Below the pieces are notes generated by a model. That model was given only the letters and a program-made list of their open reading frames with translations. It did no database searches and was not told the DNA's origin. A stretch of 64,000 bases of DNA, taken from positions 17,660,814-17,724,813 of the forward strand of contig JAFMSR010000017.1 of the NCBI GenBank assembly GCA_022818135.1. The letters run 5' to 3'. Position numbers and translations under genes: made by a program. This document shows, piece after piece, positions 21,975-36,047 of this stretch. The stretch's first letter is position 1, and the number at the start of each line of letters is the position of its first letter. The stretch comes from Saxidomus purpurata. Taxonomy: Eukaryota > Mollusca > Bivalvia > Venerida > Veneridae.

Positions 21975-22896
21975 ATCGTCGCAGTAGTGTCCGTATTCTT
22001 CATCATCGTCTCAATCCTATCATTCTGCTTAAAGACTCACCCAGAGATGCGAGTACCTGTCCTTAGTAATGCTACAACCAACATCTCGGACAAGAACATC
22101 TCTTGGAGACTGGAAAAACAAAGAACGGAACCGCATGAAGCGTTCTTTTATATAGAATGCGTGAGCAATGCTTGGTTTACGTTTGAAATTATTACACGTT
22201 TTGTAGTTTCTCCTGTGAAATTAGATTTTTTAAAGGCACCTGTAAATATAATAGACATCGTGGCAACAGTGTCTTTCTACCTAGACTTCCTGTTAACCAA
22301 ATTAAAACAAGAGAGCGATATCTTGGAATTTTTCAGCATAATCCGAATCATGCGTTTATACAAACTAACTCGGCATTTTGCGGGTCTCAAGATTCTGATA
22401 CACACTTTTAAAGCTAGCGCCAAGGAATTAGTTTTACTCATATTTTTCTTAGTGTTAGGCATTGTTGTTTTCGCCGCTTTGATATTTTATGCGGAAAAGA
22501 TTCAATATAACCCAACCAATGACTTCGAAAGTATTCCAGTTGGACTTTGGTGGGCCATCGTAACAATGACTACAGTTGGCTACGGTGATATGGTCCCAAA
22601 AACTTACGTGGGCATGTTTGTTGGTTCGTTGTGCGCGCTCACAGGTGTATTAACCATCGCACTTCCGGTACCTGTCATAGTCAGTAACTTTGCTCTTTTC
22701 TACTCGCATACTCAAGCAAGATCTAAATTACCGAAAAAGAGAAGAAGAGTTTTACCTGTGGAGGCCCCACGCGGGCCAAAGGGTCCAAAGGGTCCCGGAG
22801 GGTGCGGCCCTGGAGGAGGCGGACCACAAAATAGAAGAATGAACGCAATAAAACATTCCCACCCGGGCGCTCTTGACGTCAAGATGGGAAGAATGG
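21975..22896 (+). CDS. Shaw: Shaw-type Kv channel exon 2: S1-S6, pore and proximal C-terminus
   Basis: Starts after a TTTCAG acceptor and joins exon 1 in phase 0 (…TSAK then IVAVVSVFF). It encodes residues 174-480 plus one base. Approximate segments: S1 174-193; S2 229-251; S3 264-283; S4 with R297, R300, K303 and R306; S5 324-347; filter TVGYGD at 373-378; S6 384-418 with PVP at 404-406. Three N-glycosylation sequons (N205, N209, N214) lie in the S1-S2 loop. The S4 has only about four basic steps, as in Shaw, fewer than Shaker or vertebrate Kv3. After S6 come 'KKRRR' (427-431) and a Gly/Pro/Lys-rich, collagen-like stretch (about 437-461). The donor GTGAGC at 22897 leaves a split codon beginning with G. 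Role: outward K+ current at the plasma membrane. Confidence 0.96.
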
Positions 22897-25800
22897 GTGA
22901 GCATGTTTAAAATAATTCATGGTCCTAAATATGGCTTCTTTCAAATATTTGCTTATTTTTGAAAAGAAATAATACTTAAAAAGTTTCTTGACCTAAATAA
23001 GCATATTTAGACAAGTGATTTTGTTCTTATAATTTTTGCGTATACAAATTTACCTACTTATATAACAAAACATTTTCAGAAGGACCATTTTCATTTTTGA
23101 AAAATGCAGTTGAGTCTTAAGAAATTCCACCTGCTTTGTCATTAGTTATCAGAAAGTTTACAAAGTTTACTGTCATCCACAGAACTTTACTACTTATGGC
23201 CAATCTTGTAATATGTTATAAATTATAATTCTCATAAAAACAAGGCTGTGTATAAGGACGCCTTGATATTTTTACCAATAGAACATTTGTACCGTAAAAT
23301 TATATTTATTACATTTATATGAGCCAAGCTGTGCTAAAAGCAACCGGCGACAAGTAGGGGCACATGTCAGTACGTTTAAATAATTTGACGTGATCCCTTA
23401 TTTGTTGATTGTTCATTGCGGATAAACCTTTGTGGCATTAAGAGTTTCATTCTTCTACATGTATATTTAGTCTTTATCATTAAAGATATTCATTAAAAAA
23501 GGGGCCACGTCATAAGGTTTAGCACAGTGGGGCTCAAGTATACATGTTGATATTTTTACCGCTTCTCAATAGTGTAGCACAGCTTTCACATTTTAAAAAG
23601 AAATATCACTTCGTCTTTTTGTAAATCACATCCGTTTTACATATATCCATTTAGTCAAATATTTGATAAAACTCAATTCAGAAGGCTGAGGAATTTTCAA
23701 CGTCATCCATGATTCATTTTGAGGTCCACTTTCAGTAAGATTATTTCTGAAGCAGGTTTTGAAAAAAACATCCCAGTAAAAAAAGGTTATGTATAAAATG
23801 CACATGAAAAAAAAATACTGTTAACATAACAATACTAGAATTTTCATAGTAGTAATGTATGTACATGTTTTACAAATAATAGCAATGGGCGGAGCACTGG
23901 AGAACATGTTACCATTTTGTAGTAAGTCCCACGAGATGCAGAGTCAGCATGAAAACATCACTTGCAGCAAATAATCGTTTGTAGTGGGTGATTAACTAAC
24001 CTAACCCATTTTCTCACTCTTGCGAAAACGAACTTGTATTTAATCATGACAGACGTCGATACGCCGACTCTCTTGGCGGCAATCACATCATTCTATCCTT
24101 ACGACCACCGGGGATGGTCAGCTGTGTTCTATATTTAGTCGGTATATCTATATTTAGCATCCCAGTCCTACTTAAAGTATGAACAGGCTAGATTAAAGTC
24201 CCGGGGTCTTTTTGAATTTACTGATATAGTAAAATAAATTATTACTGATAGCTTAATGATAGAACCATGTTCTTTTCAAAAAGAGCTTCTTCGCTACATT
24301 GTGTTTGTCCTAGAATAGGCAAAAAACCTTTCTTATTTATACAATCATTAAAAAATTCTGGGGTATTTTGCCAACATATACTTGAGTTTGTTTTGGTACA
24401 AATTAAAGTCTTCGTCGGTGGCTCTTCCTGAAAAAGAGCTACTGTAATTGTGGTCCTGGGACTTAAAGAAATATACAAGAGTCTTGTTAAATTATTTTTA
24501 GCCCGTGTTTGTCAAGCAGGTTTCATCCTTTGAAAGCAGTTTTTTTGTTTTTACATATATGGCCTATGTAATACGTCTGTAGAGCTCACGTGTGCGAATC
24601 GCACAAATTCAGATCATATCTAAGTTCCGCTTTTTACATTTTCTCCAACATTTTAACTGTTAACAAAAGTGCCAGCTTAAATGAATGATATATAACAGTA
24701 CAAAAAAGACAGTCTGGGAATATTAAATTCTTGGCAAAAGTGATGTTTTCATGCTGTTTTGAACGCATGGGTTTGCCGAGACATTTAATCAATTTGTTGA
24801 CAGTTGTATACGGCTCATCTTGTGTGTGCTACATGTGAACGTATCGGTCAGTAAACTGATTCATGCAACATCTAGATAAAAAAAATTAAGTCGAAAAATG
24901 TAATTTCGGTAATTTTTGTGTATTTTCGGCATTTTCCGTATTTTTTCGAGAATGAGTTGCTGCAACATCTGCAATTATCCAGCATTTCAGTCAGGATCAG
25001 CCAGTGTTGCTCAGAAAATCTCACAAAAACATGTCGACCTTTTCCGGTTTTTTCCAACGTCTATCTTGACGTTTTCTGTAAAAATCTGATGTTTCTGAAC
25101 ACAAAAACGTGCTATTTCAAACAAACGATTCACATGTAGCGAATGAGCAGTGTTTGCGATGAACACATAACCAAAGAGTGTGGTTTTTATGCAACGTTTT
25201 CGAAATAGAAAATAGACAAATTATACATATATATTATCAGCATTAACCATTATGTTGCAGGTATTCCTTTAAACGTAACGGCATGACTTCAATCTAAAAT
25301 CGAGATAACATAATGCATAACTTCATCTTATCAAGATATCTTCAGTTATCAGAATTCCCGTATCATCTTATATATCATAAAACGTTTTAACTTAATACTT
25401 TTATTAGAATATTTAATGAATATGAAGTAAAGCTATCAAAAAAGGGTATTCGAAACACCGTTAAGATTTTTGATGATTTTTGATGAAATTGTATGACAAT
25501 AACAGGCTTGTTAATTTCTTCACTTCCCTTATTGTTTTAATATCTTTGGTAAATCTTTCCTTGCAGAGATTTTCATTACTTTAAGTTGATTAAATAAATC
25601 TGCTTCCGTTTTTTTTTCAAATTGTTTATGAATTCAGACTAGCAAATATAATCCGTTACTCTATGGCAAATCGCAGATCAGTTATTCTTTTAATCAAAAT
25701 GAAAAGAAATACTAAATGCTGTTCTTACAGCTTTTTACTAAATGGAAGTACGATTTAAGAATGTCCAAGATTTGTTCAATAAAACATTCATTTCATGTGA

Positions 25801-27588
25801 GATCGATTGTTCGTGGCCATAATTGAGTGAACGAGTGCTGATAAAATTTAATTATGACGCTAACAGTATTAGCCGACATTCATAGCATGTTTTGTCTGTA
25901 AAAACGCCAAATCCAAGAGGAGAGAGTAAATTTAGTTTATTTAAAAAGTGCACATTTAGTGGTAGATACTTTGTTGTTTTCATTTTTTTTTACCAATAAG
26001 GTTTAGAGATTCAGATATATTCAAAATACGCTACTACTACTGCTACAACAACAACAACAAACTCCAATTTCTAAAGGTTTAAAGCTAATGTATAACAACC
26101 ACAAACTAAAAGCATTGTTACGTCGCCATATTGCTTTTTAAAAGTAATTGTTTACACCCAGTGTTTCAGCAGAAACACTAATGAATATACATCTACTGAA
26201 TTTTGCCTGAATGTTTTCCAATGTGCTTTATATATACTTATAATATACGATGTTTGTAGCGTGGTAGGTTGGATTGGATTGTAGGCTTAATATCAGCTGT
26301 CTGTAATATATAATCCATGTAATCTTGCATGTTGGTAGCAGAAGTGGTGGTGTGTTTTCATGTTAAAAGCAATTTGTTAAAATTGACGCCAGACAGAATC
26401 GTCTCCTTATGATTAAAATGACGTCACTAAAAACTGCTGAGATAACGCCTCATTCGGACCATATCGCTGCTTTTCGGAAGATAACAGAATAATAACGATT
26501 AGCTGTGTATGTTTTAAGCGTTATTTACAACAATGACACACTTTAGTCGGAATTTTAAGGATTCGGTCGTCCAAAAATGCAATAATAGAATAACGAAAGA
26601 AAAGACAAATTTGAATTACAAAAGAAAAAATTCACAAGCAAAAACAATAAAGAGACTCTTCTGACTGGCGAGTGCAGATATATCTGAAGAAACATTGTAG
26701 TGCTCATATTATAACTTGTTCTATAATACCTTTTTTCAATCATTTCAATATCTTAAGGGATCATCTCAAAACATTTATTTTCACTTCCGAAAAGGGCCGT
26801 TTCAAAACCTTCTGTTGGCTTTCTTGAACAAGTTACTCGTCTACACAATGTATATCAATTACGCATCGTGAAGCTATATACACGTGTACAATCGTGTGCA
26901 TTTATAAGTGTTTCATATAATATATATTACTTATGTAGACATTGCTTATAATGGTATATCAAGTATATATTCGTATGTCTTGTTTTAGCACGAAAACAGT
27001 AGAATAGATGTCGGAAATCGACATAAAATTCCTACACTCACATATTACTAAAATGTGCAAAGTAAAAACACCGATCAAAAGGAAAATCTTTTGCAAGACT
27101 TCCTCAGATGTGAAACAGATACTCATATCATTTTTTAACTTTATTATTTAATGACAATGAATACAGTGGTGATTTGTTACTACAGAGAACAATAAGATAC
27201 ACGGTTCCAGGTGATTTCGCATTTAAGGTACTACACAAAACGCAGCATCGAATATATCATGCATAGTAACCTATACATATACTTTACATATATTAAACAC
27301 TTAAACAAGCATTGTTATAAACAATTTTTTGCACGAACAACAAAAAACAAACAAACTAGGGAGTATCATGATGATATGAAAAAGAGACACATGTGTAAGT
27401 AAGTTTTCTCAAAGCTGTAAAGAATATCAACTTTTAAACAAACTGTGTTACCCTTTTCCAGCATTTTTGGTATTGAAATATTAGTAGCTAGATATATTAA
27501 CCGCAAGCGCAACGCATAGCTAGCTAAGGGAAACAACTCTGTAGAAGACTGATATGTATTTAAATTAGAGTTATCTCTCTTCCACCAG
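22897..27588 (+). other. Intron 2, first part: no exon recognised
   Basis: About 4.7 kb of AT-rich DNA between exon 2 and the first candidate microexon. I looked for an AG acceptor followed by a phase-1-compatible open stretch ending G before GT and found no convincing case. A (CAA)n-like run lies near 26045-26060. Confidence 0.6.
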
Positions 27589-27612
27589 GTCCATACCATT
27601 ATGGGACAGGCG
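27589..27612 (+). CDS. Shaw: Candidate 24-nt cassette microexon of the Shaw-type gene
   Basis: The acceptor has a good pyrimidine tract (TTATCTCTCTTCCACCAG) and the donor is GTATGT, close to consensus. The exon is 24 nt, phase 1-1, ends in G and is open when joined to exon 2: the split codon gives G, followed by PYHYGTG. Its start resembles the 33-nt candidate at 32227 (G-P then aromatic residues), which suggests exon duplication and raises confidence in both. Inclusion would add 8 residues just after the Gly-rich tail. Support is by splice sites and phase only. Confidence 0.5.
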
Positions 27613-30600
27613 GTATGTTTTCACGCGGGTTTTAAAATCGCTTATTGTTTTATTGGTTCAGGGTTTTGTAGATGTTGTTATACGCACTGTGGGAAGTGGA
27701 TACATGGTTTCTTCCGCACTTTAAGTTTTCACTCTATTCTACGGATTGACGTCCAAGAATTATGAATGTTCTAAATTATCTATATTGTAGATACATTTCT
27801 CTTTCCGTTAGAGATGAAAATACATAATAAGTTCTCTAAATACAAGCAGTTGCGGTCATGTATGAACTAAATTAATCATGAGTTTGGAAATTTATAGCTG
27901 ACTAACCATGCTATAAGTTGCTTATACTACTTAGTTTGTATAATTTCTGGGCATCAAAGCAAAGATGGTGTTTAAAAACAGTTCTTAAATTTTCGAACAC
28001 GCCTCTAAACGAAGAATGCATCAGTTTTTGAAACGAGATATTTGAACTTGTGTATTATATTTACAATATTTTATTATAATAGTAATAAGTATTGTTTAAT
28101 ATTGCTAAATTTTAGAATGTTTAATTAATTATTGGACGTCGCTGTATAATGCGTTAAGAATGTCTAACACAATCTCAAATATGTTACCTTTTTATCACTG
28201 TAACATCATGTTAAACTAATGTTTGCTTTAAGTGAATATGTTGCAATATCGTACGGTTAAAACGTTCTAACTGACTTTGTTTGAGGCCCGAATCTCTATT
28301 AAGGTGCATTCCTTCAGGCCTACGGGGATTTAGTTTATAACCTTTTGTTCATTAAACTGCAAAAAAGACCTATACAAAGAAGTTTTCAGTTATCAAAAAA
28401 AAAAAAAGTAAACCGAACTTTTTCGTTTTAACTTCTCGAAAATCCCTTGTGTATTGTGATTATGCTATTGTCCGTGTTTATGTGTCATCATTTGCCATGT
28501 TAAGTCGCATAAACAGGTTCTTTTTTGCATATTTTGTGGCTTGAAGGTCTAAGTAAGCATAAGGTGCAAACATACTTTCGTTTCACGAAAATAAAATAAA
28601 AGTGTCCACTTCAGCAACTAGGTTTATGTTTGTTGCGAGATCAACTTACTGTGGTATGTCTTTGCGCGTTGCAAGACGAATTCACCATATCGGTTTGTGT
28701 TGCTTGAATATGACACCAAACAATGAAGATTCGAATCATTCATGTACTTCCATACATATCTGAAGTCTACTACACTTTCCGAAAGTTCCATAATAACAGG
28801 AAACATATCAGTTTCTCTTGACGTCTTCATTTGTAAGTTTTTGAGTGGTCTTCTATTATTTACAATATTTTAACCAAGGTAGTAGCGAAGCAAGAAAGAT
28901 GTTTGCATAGCAAATTATGCAGTAAATCCGTGTTCAGTTTTTCCTTGTGCTTTATGTGAATTTAAAACTGTAGTGTCGTATAGATATCAGCACCATTGGA
29001 ACACTAGTACTAGCTGCAGCAAAGTTACACACACGTTGTGCACGTGTATGTGTTTTTGTCAAGAATGAAAATGAGACAATAAATCCAGCGCTTAAATACT
29101 TTGCTTGTGTTAACCATTTTACCGCTGATCTTGTTACGATGAGTTATATCCTACAATGCAACACGACTATCAGTATCAAACGATGTCTGGTAATCTATAA
29201 ACGTGCAAAATAATTAGGCAAGATTAACTGAAACTTTTTTGTCGACAATTTGTTTGTGTACGTCTTCCCTAAGCGCTGTTCGTAAAAACGGCTATACCTG
29301 GTTATTTTTAAGCTGGCAGTTCACAAACTAGTGTACGCTGTCAGGTGAGCTACTGGAATTTGTCAAAGGCAGTCATGTTCTAACGTTTATTCTTCTTCTA
29401 TATTTCCCTTCACAATCACATACAACAACGATGTCTATTACGTCTTATTCGCAGCAGTTTTTGGTATTAAGCCTCGAACGAGGATGGGTGACCTAAAAAG
29501 CAGATAAAAAACACATTTTTTTTGCGTATCTTCTTATGAAAGTGGCATTGTCATTGCGAGAATCTTATATTTTTAAATTGATTGTTTAAACATTTAACTT
29601 TGCAAGAAGCATGTGTTTTGATGGAACGAGGAGAACTTTTATGATTCTATGAAACTTTTAGTAAGACAAGAACACTTTTAATTCTTCTTTCATTTTGAAA
29701 GATAAATACATCACATATATATTGTATTTTTAAAATATTATTACTATTCTTTACGGTAAGGTGGAACGATCGTCTATGTCAGGTATTGTTATGAAATATT
29801 TTTGTAAATATATCCTTGACAAAACTGTTTGAAAGTAACTAGATGCAAATTGAAAAAAAAACACCACCGATGTGTAAAATACCAAAACTTCAATGCAAAA
29901 AAGAGCGTATTGTTCGAATATACGAATTAAAAATATAGTTGTTTATGTAAAGGACTGAATCAATTGATGATGGTTTTGTGAATATTCTTTGGGGATGCGA
30001 ATACCTAGCACAAAAACAATCGTACCAACTTAAACTGTTCACAATTTATATTCAATTGCCGTGGGATTATTTTGACACACCGGTACTTTTCAAATTCAGT
30101 TCCTATTTTCGTACACTTATTGAAAAGAAAGAAAACTTTAAATATTGTTATAACATGTTTGATTGAGAGTTAGAAATATTGACGAATTTTTGTACCTCTT
30201 TCTATATTTCTGGTAAAACGCAGAAAACCGTTTCCAGTTTCATTAAGTTCATTACATACATTTACTTTGAGTCACCCGTTGGCCAAGCGAAATATGTGTA
30301 TATATGTTTCACAAAAATTGAACATAAAAATAAGGTTAAACATTTTTTCAAGGAGTAAAATGTATTGTAATGGCAAAATGTTACATTATTTGCCATGGCA
30401 AAAAACCTTATTGCCATGGCAAATTTTCTTTGAGGCAAGCGAAGTCTCTAAATTTTTTATCGAAACTCCAGAAAAGATAGAAAATAAAACATTTGAAGTT
30501 TGAAACAATAAGCATATAGATCTACTATTATGAAGATATTTTAGTAATGGCATGAAATAGGGGCGAAATTCGCAAAGTACATGTGTGTAAAAGTATGACG

Positions 30601-32226
30601 GCTATCTGTTCTTCGATCACGTTTTATCCTACTATCTTTAAAACTTTCAAGAAATATACTTTTGATGACTAAAATATACACTTTGTTGTTCAGCCTTGAC
30701 TCAGACTTATTAACAGATGGCTGATTAGATATCTTTGAAAATTATATGTTCAATCAAAAGACGAATTACTTTCCTCACGAGGATGTCTTGGAAATTGTCT
30801 TTTGTGCCAAGTCAGTGTCGTTGCATAGTAGCTACATATGTTCCCGAATTCCACTTTTTAAGTCATAATGTCTCTATTCAGTTAGTTATAATTTTAATAG
30901 AAAATGTAACTAACTTATTAGTATTGGTTAATGGTCAATGGATGAGGGTTTCTAGTGTTATCAAACAAAATATGAGCTTTAATATCCGTCTGGGAAATGT
31001 AGTATATCCGATATCCTTTCCCGGTCAGGTGAAAAACAAAAATATATCAGATAGGAAGATAGAAGAAAATTTGCTTTATTTGATTTAATACATTCGTAAC
31101 TTTTCCACTACCTACGATTCTGAATAAAACATATACGGCGCTAAAAGGCATAGATATATGTTTATATTTGTCAAAAGTGATGCGTCTGTTATTTTTGTCT
31201 GTATATTTTTCTATTTGTTGGTATTATTATGTTTTAATACAAGATACATTTTCTTAGAGGTGATCTAATTGTTACTTATCGTATATCATAATCCATTACG
31301 TTGCATCTAAGCATTTAATTTTTAAACGCAATGAAGTAACAAAACAATTTTCAAAATAATGTTTTCACGCATTAAAATGCAGTTTCTTTATTCAGTGCAA
31401 AATGTTATACAACTGTAAAATTTGCTTCTTTGGTCAATATCAGGTGCTAAACATATGTTATAAGTATATTAGTACACAACACCTGCTACAGGACATCCAC
31501 GCTGTTACATGAATTAATAACACGACAGTTCATGCTCTATGTATTTAAAGCATGCTTCCTTCTCAAAGGTAAGGAAGTTGTAATCATTTTAATGAAATAA
31601 ATTCCAACACAAAATGTTTTAGATATAAAGGTGAGAATTTGTCACATTAAATGGTTTAGGAAACGGCTCATATGAGCTCCATTCAATTACCCCAGCTGAC
31701 GTATTTATAAAGGTACTAATTTTCTACCCTCTTACTGGCCTCTTTAAACTTATTTGACTTCCAGAAATATACAAAGTTATTGAAAATGCTGTCACTCAGT
31801 CCATTCCACGAAGGATTCGTATTCAATTGAACATTTGTTTAACATTTGTTTTACAATTGTTTTAAGAAGATACAAACATTTAGGAGGTTTGCACTTAAGA
31901 AAAATTGCAGACGGTACAAGCTTTGATCTCACTAAGATATTTGTATTATGTTATTTATCTCTGTACATTCTAAACGTGATATTATATAAACTTTATTTAA
32001 ATGCACTTGTGATCAGAGTTCATTACAACATTGTTTGCATAAATAAATGATTCAAGACGTTAGTACATCGGTTTTGTTTCAGTTACACTCCAAACTGCTG
32101 TTTGTTTTATCTTGTGCTAAAATTACATGACTAATTTTACCCTAATTGCTTTAGTAGTAGCATATGTGGTATATGTGAAGTTTGTTTGCGTCATTATTTC
32201 ACTAACAACCTATTTATTTTACACAG
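27613..32226 (+). other. Intronic stretch with no recognised exon
   Basis: About 4.6 kb of AT-rich DNA. A phase-compatible 39-nt stretch at 28615-28653 has a GTATGT donor but a poor acceptor tract. A GTAAGG site at 31571 is also preceded by a phase-compatible but weak stretch. Neither is accepted. No repeat family was recognised. Confidence 0.5.
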
Positions 32227-32259
32227 GTCCCAGATATTATTACTATACCGATACAGTAG
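32227..32259 (+). CDS. Shaw: Candidate 33-nt cassette microexon, Tyr-rich
   Basis: The acceptor is TATTTATTTTACACAG and the donor is GTAGGC (weaker, but +5 is G). The exon is 33 nt, phase 1-1, ends in G and is open in the channel frame: G-P-R-Y-Y-Y-Y-T-D-T-V. It shares the G-P-aromatic start with the 27589 microexon. Four consecutive tyrosines are unusual for a channel tail. They could be a phosphotyrosine or aromatic interaction patch, but that is speculation. The weaker donor lowers confidence. Confidence 0.4.
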   Translation, partial: VPDIITIPIQ

Positions 32260-35200
32260 GTAGGCTTGTGCAATGCAAAAAAAGAGGGGCATGTGGAAAT
32301 TTTATTTTTTCTTAAGAAAATAGCACCACGAATATTGGCTTGAAGAAACTTGTATTCACCTTTGAAACAGAAACACTTCGTGTTTCATCGAAATTAATAC
32401 ACTTATTCAAAACAAAAAAGACACTTTTTAGTAAGTAACCATATTTAAATTAAAAGAAACTATAAATATAAATGCCTAATTTAATGACGAAGTAATGTGA
32501 ATTTCTTTTAAGCCAAGAACTCGTGCGATGAATGAGAGTGCTTCTTCAAACGATTATCTAAATGGCTCACTTTGATGCCAAAAAAAAAAAATCAAGTTTG
32601 TTTTGCTTTACGAAATACAGAGCGGTTCATTTATACTTAAAACAGACCATTAAAAAACGGATAATTACAATACATACAACATTGAAAAGATAAATTTACA
32701 CACCAAAATTATAGATATTTTAATCGTGTACACTAATATTGGTTGGGGTATTTTAAATGTATAACATACTGTAGTATGTATACACTAATATAGTTACTGG
32801 TATTCTAAATGTACACACCAATATTGGTATCGGTAATGCGTTTTGTACGTTTGAAGAAACACAAAATTTGTTTACAAATGGACTAAAAATATAAATTTTA
32901 AATATTTTACGTCACGGAAACACACTGAATAATATTTAAGATCAGCGTGTTTTCGGAAACTCACATTTTACTGAATGGGACTACCGGAGCTGTGTCTATC
33001 GAAATAATGTAATATTTGTTGCATAAAAAGGCTATATCTTCTAACTGGGGAATTTGGTTCAACACAATTTGATTCAATGAACAGCGGTGTTAGTAATTTA
33101 TTTAACAGTTTAGTAAACCATAGTTACCATTAAAACCACTTGAAATCATCAGTATTGCATAAGTAAAATTGAAATCTTGTAAAGACATTTACTAAAACCA
33201 AAGAAAAAACAAATACCTTTTGGAAATTAATTGCAGGCAGTTAATGATAGGACATTAATTTATGACAACATTCGAATAAAACCTTATGTCTGATACCTTA
33301 TGCGAGAAAATAAAAACTCATTCCCGTTACAGCGGTAGATCAAATATTGTCTATGCTATGTAATACTACTAATATTATTAAAAACATAAATTTCAGCACA
33401 GTTTGGGTAGTCCTGTAACTGCCTCATTTTTCACTAAGTGTCAAAGACTATTCACTTTTAAGAGGATGTACATTGTTAACATCGTAAACCCTGACTTGCT
33501 GCATTATAAATAGACATGTCCCAGGTTAAGGCGACAGTCTTTACCTTTCCTTTGGAGCACTGAGTATTGAAATTAAAGTTTAATTTGACAGAAAGAATTG
33601 TTACCGAAAATACGCCTTGGATATTGGGATAAAATAGCCACTAGATTTTCATGCATATTTTTGCCAAGTTGAATTTCATCCAACATTTTGACTTGGGGAA
33701 ACATGAGCATCCAGTCCCATTTTGCTTGCTTACCTGAGTGACGTACTGGAATATGATGTGTAATTATCATTCTTTAGTACATGTGATCTTGACATACTTG
33801 AATTTACATCGAGACGTTGATTGTCAAACATAGTATCCGTTCTTTGGCACCATTTTAAAATCTAACATCAAAATGCGTGATATTCCTCTAGTAACTGAAT
33901 TTATGCATGTCGTAAACGCATAAAAAGTTCACTCAATTGTGAACGAAGTACATTACTTGAAAACCAGTGCAGTCTGATGGTTTAATTGATGTACATCCTC
34001 GTTTTCTGCAGTTTTGCTTTATATTTCTCAAGTCACATTATGTTAAATACATTTAACTGCTACAAAAATGATAATGGTTGTATATCACTGTTAAATATAG
34101 TTATTATAACGATAGTTTTGTGATCTCTCTCTGTCCGTTCTAGTACCGAGGATACTGTATCATTTAGGGCTTTGTTTTCTGCGTATGTTTAATGTATAAT
34201 ATGTCATATATAAACTATAAATTTGACACTTTTTTAAATGAATTGTTATGTAGTATAATGTTAATATATTTTAAAGTGATAGGCGTAGCGTCAATTAACT
34301 TAGTACTGGGATCGGCTGCAACACAGGATCATCATATGCCGAAAAGCTTTATAACTAAGTTTTGAAAGTTTGAAATTTATTAAAAGAATAGACATTTTGG
34401 GTGTTCATCAGACTCGCTTGGTCATTATACAGTTACCGTTTCGCATAAGGGGAGATGTCAAAGTTACACTTATGGTTAAATGATGGAATGTCCGATTCCT
34501 TTTTAGCTGAGCATTAAACTGGCAAACGTGACCTCTAGTAGGAAACTCGAGTGTGAGCGTCATAATTAGACACATGTGTAAATTAGCTTTTGAAAATGCT
34601 TAATGTCTTAAATGTGTAATATTCCATTTGCATTTTTGTTTATAAGAACTATCTGTTGTTTGACAATTGCATAATTTTTTATTCAGATTTATACATTGTT
34701 TGCAGAGCATAATTTGTTCGTGAATTTCCTCTTTCTGCAAAGTGACATGCATTTTTTCAAGCGTTCTTTCTGCATAGTGACTTGTGACTTGCATTTTTTC
34801 AAGCGTTCTTTCTGCAAAGTGACTTGCATTTTTTCAAGCGTTTTTTTCCATGTAACTCTATAATCTTTTTGCGCCTAATTGTATACATGTATGAAGAAGC
34901 CTCGAACTATTTTTGATTAGAAGAATATATTTATGTATCTTTTTTGTATTTGAGCATTGGTGGATTTTTTGTAGCTTTAAATTGTTTAACTTGGCTTCCG
35001 TTTCTATCATAGAATGTGTTGAATTATATTTTGTTTCCGTTTTGAATACTCTTTAAGATTCAGTAATTTTAATCCAGTTATTTGGTACTTCTTAGAACGG
35101 TAATTTGGAAATTATTTTCAGTATCATACTGGTAAGATAAAGGAAGAAGATTTATTGGAAATGAAGAATATGGTATACCTTTATTCACGAATGTTATTTT

Positions 35201-36047
35201 GAGTGATCATCTTGAAGACACGGTTATAATGAATAGATTCCGCCTCCAGCAAGCTCTTGGAACGTTACATATATCTGTTTATAAATGTGTACGTTAATAT
35301 GTATTTAATTTGTATATTTTTTTTCGACTATCGTTAAAAACGTTTGAACTAAAATCTCACACTGAAGTGGAAGTGTCGCCCTCGGAAGTATAATTACAAT
35401 AAAAACGCATCCTTAATGATTTCGATTAACTGGGGTACTTTCTCGATAAGTGTCTCGGAGGTATTCAACACTCTCTTTTGTGGAGTATAGCTACATCCAT
35501 TGTTAATAATGGTAATTATAATAACGATCTAAACAAAGTGCACATTCTGAAATAACTAAATAAAACCATGCAATAATTACGAGGAACTCACAAAAGCAGA
35601 TCTAGATTATATATCAAAGATACCAATGTATAAATTGGGGTAAGGCTTAAAAGTTATTCATCTCTTCTAGATTGTTTTATGAACTATTGAATGAATAATA
35701 TGTACATCAATAAACTAGATCAAATGATAATAAGGAACCGTAAAGTAAGATGAATGTTACTGTACTGCATCAGAATACTAATTATCATTTTCAAGGTAGT
35801 TTATATATGACATCGGTCAATAATTTAGCATCATTTAGTTGTGGTTTATATCTAAAAATATATTTGGCTCGAAATCGATTTCGAGTTGAAACATAATAGC
35901 ATTTTGCGGACAATTAAAATGACGTCATTTTTGCACGTTCACAACTTTATTGGTTTTCAATACACATTAAAATGACGTCATCACCACACGACATTAGTAC
36001 GTCATCAATGCAACGCATGGTAAAATGATATTCATGTTTCATGTTAG
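32260..36047 (+). other. Intronic stretch; short tandem repeat near 34730
   Basis: About 3.8 kb with no accepted exon. Near-miss acceptors at 33400 and 35122 are followed by stretches whose length or frame is wrong. The only structure seen is the roughly 35-bp tandem repeat at 34728-34848. Confidence 0.5.
34728..34848. repeat. Tandem repeat, about 35-bp unit, three copies
   Basis: Unit: TTCTGCAAAGTGACTTGCAT followed by TTTTTCAAGCGTTC. The middle copy carries an extra GACTTGT. Confidence 0.85.

Noticed and set aside
22897..22910. Read-through end of exon 2 (…GEHV-stop)
   Set aside because: A GTGAGC donor occurs at 22897. The read-through adds only four residues, while several phase-matched exons exist downstream. 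Intron retention remains possible but is not needed.
28615..28653. 39-nt phase 1-1 candidate microexon with GTATGT donor
   Set aside because: The acceptor lacks a pyrimidine tract and the peptide (ATRFMFVARSTYC) is hydrophobic and unlike the other cassettes; about one in three random stretches would have the right phase.
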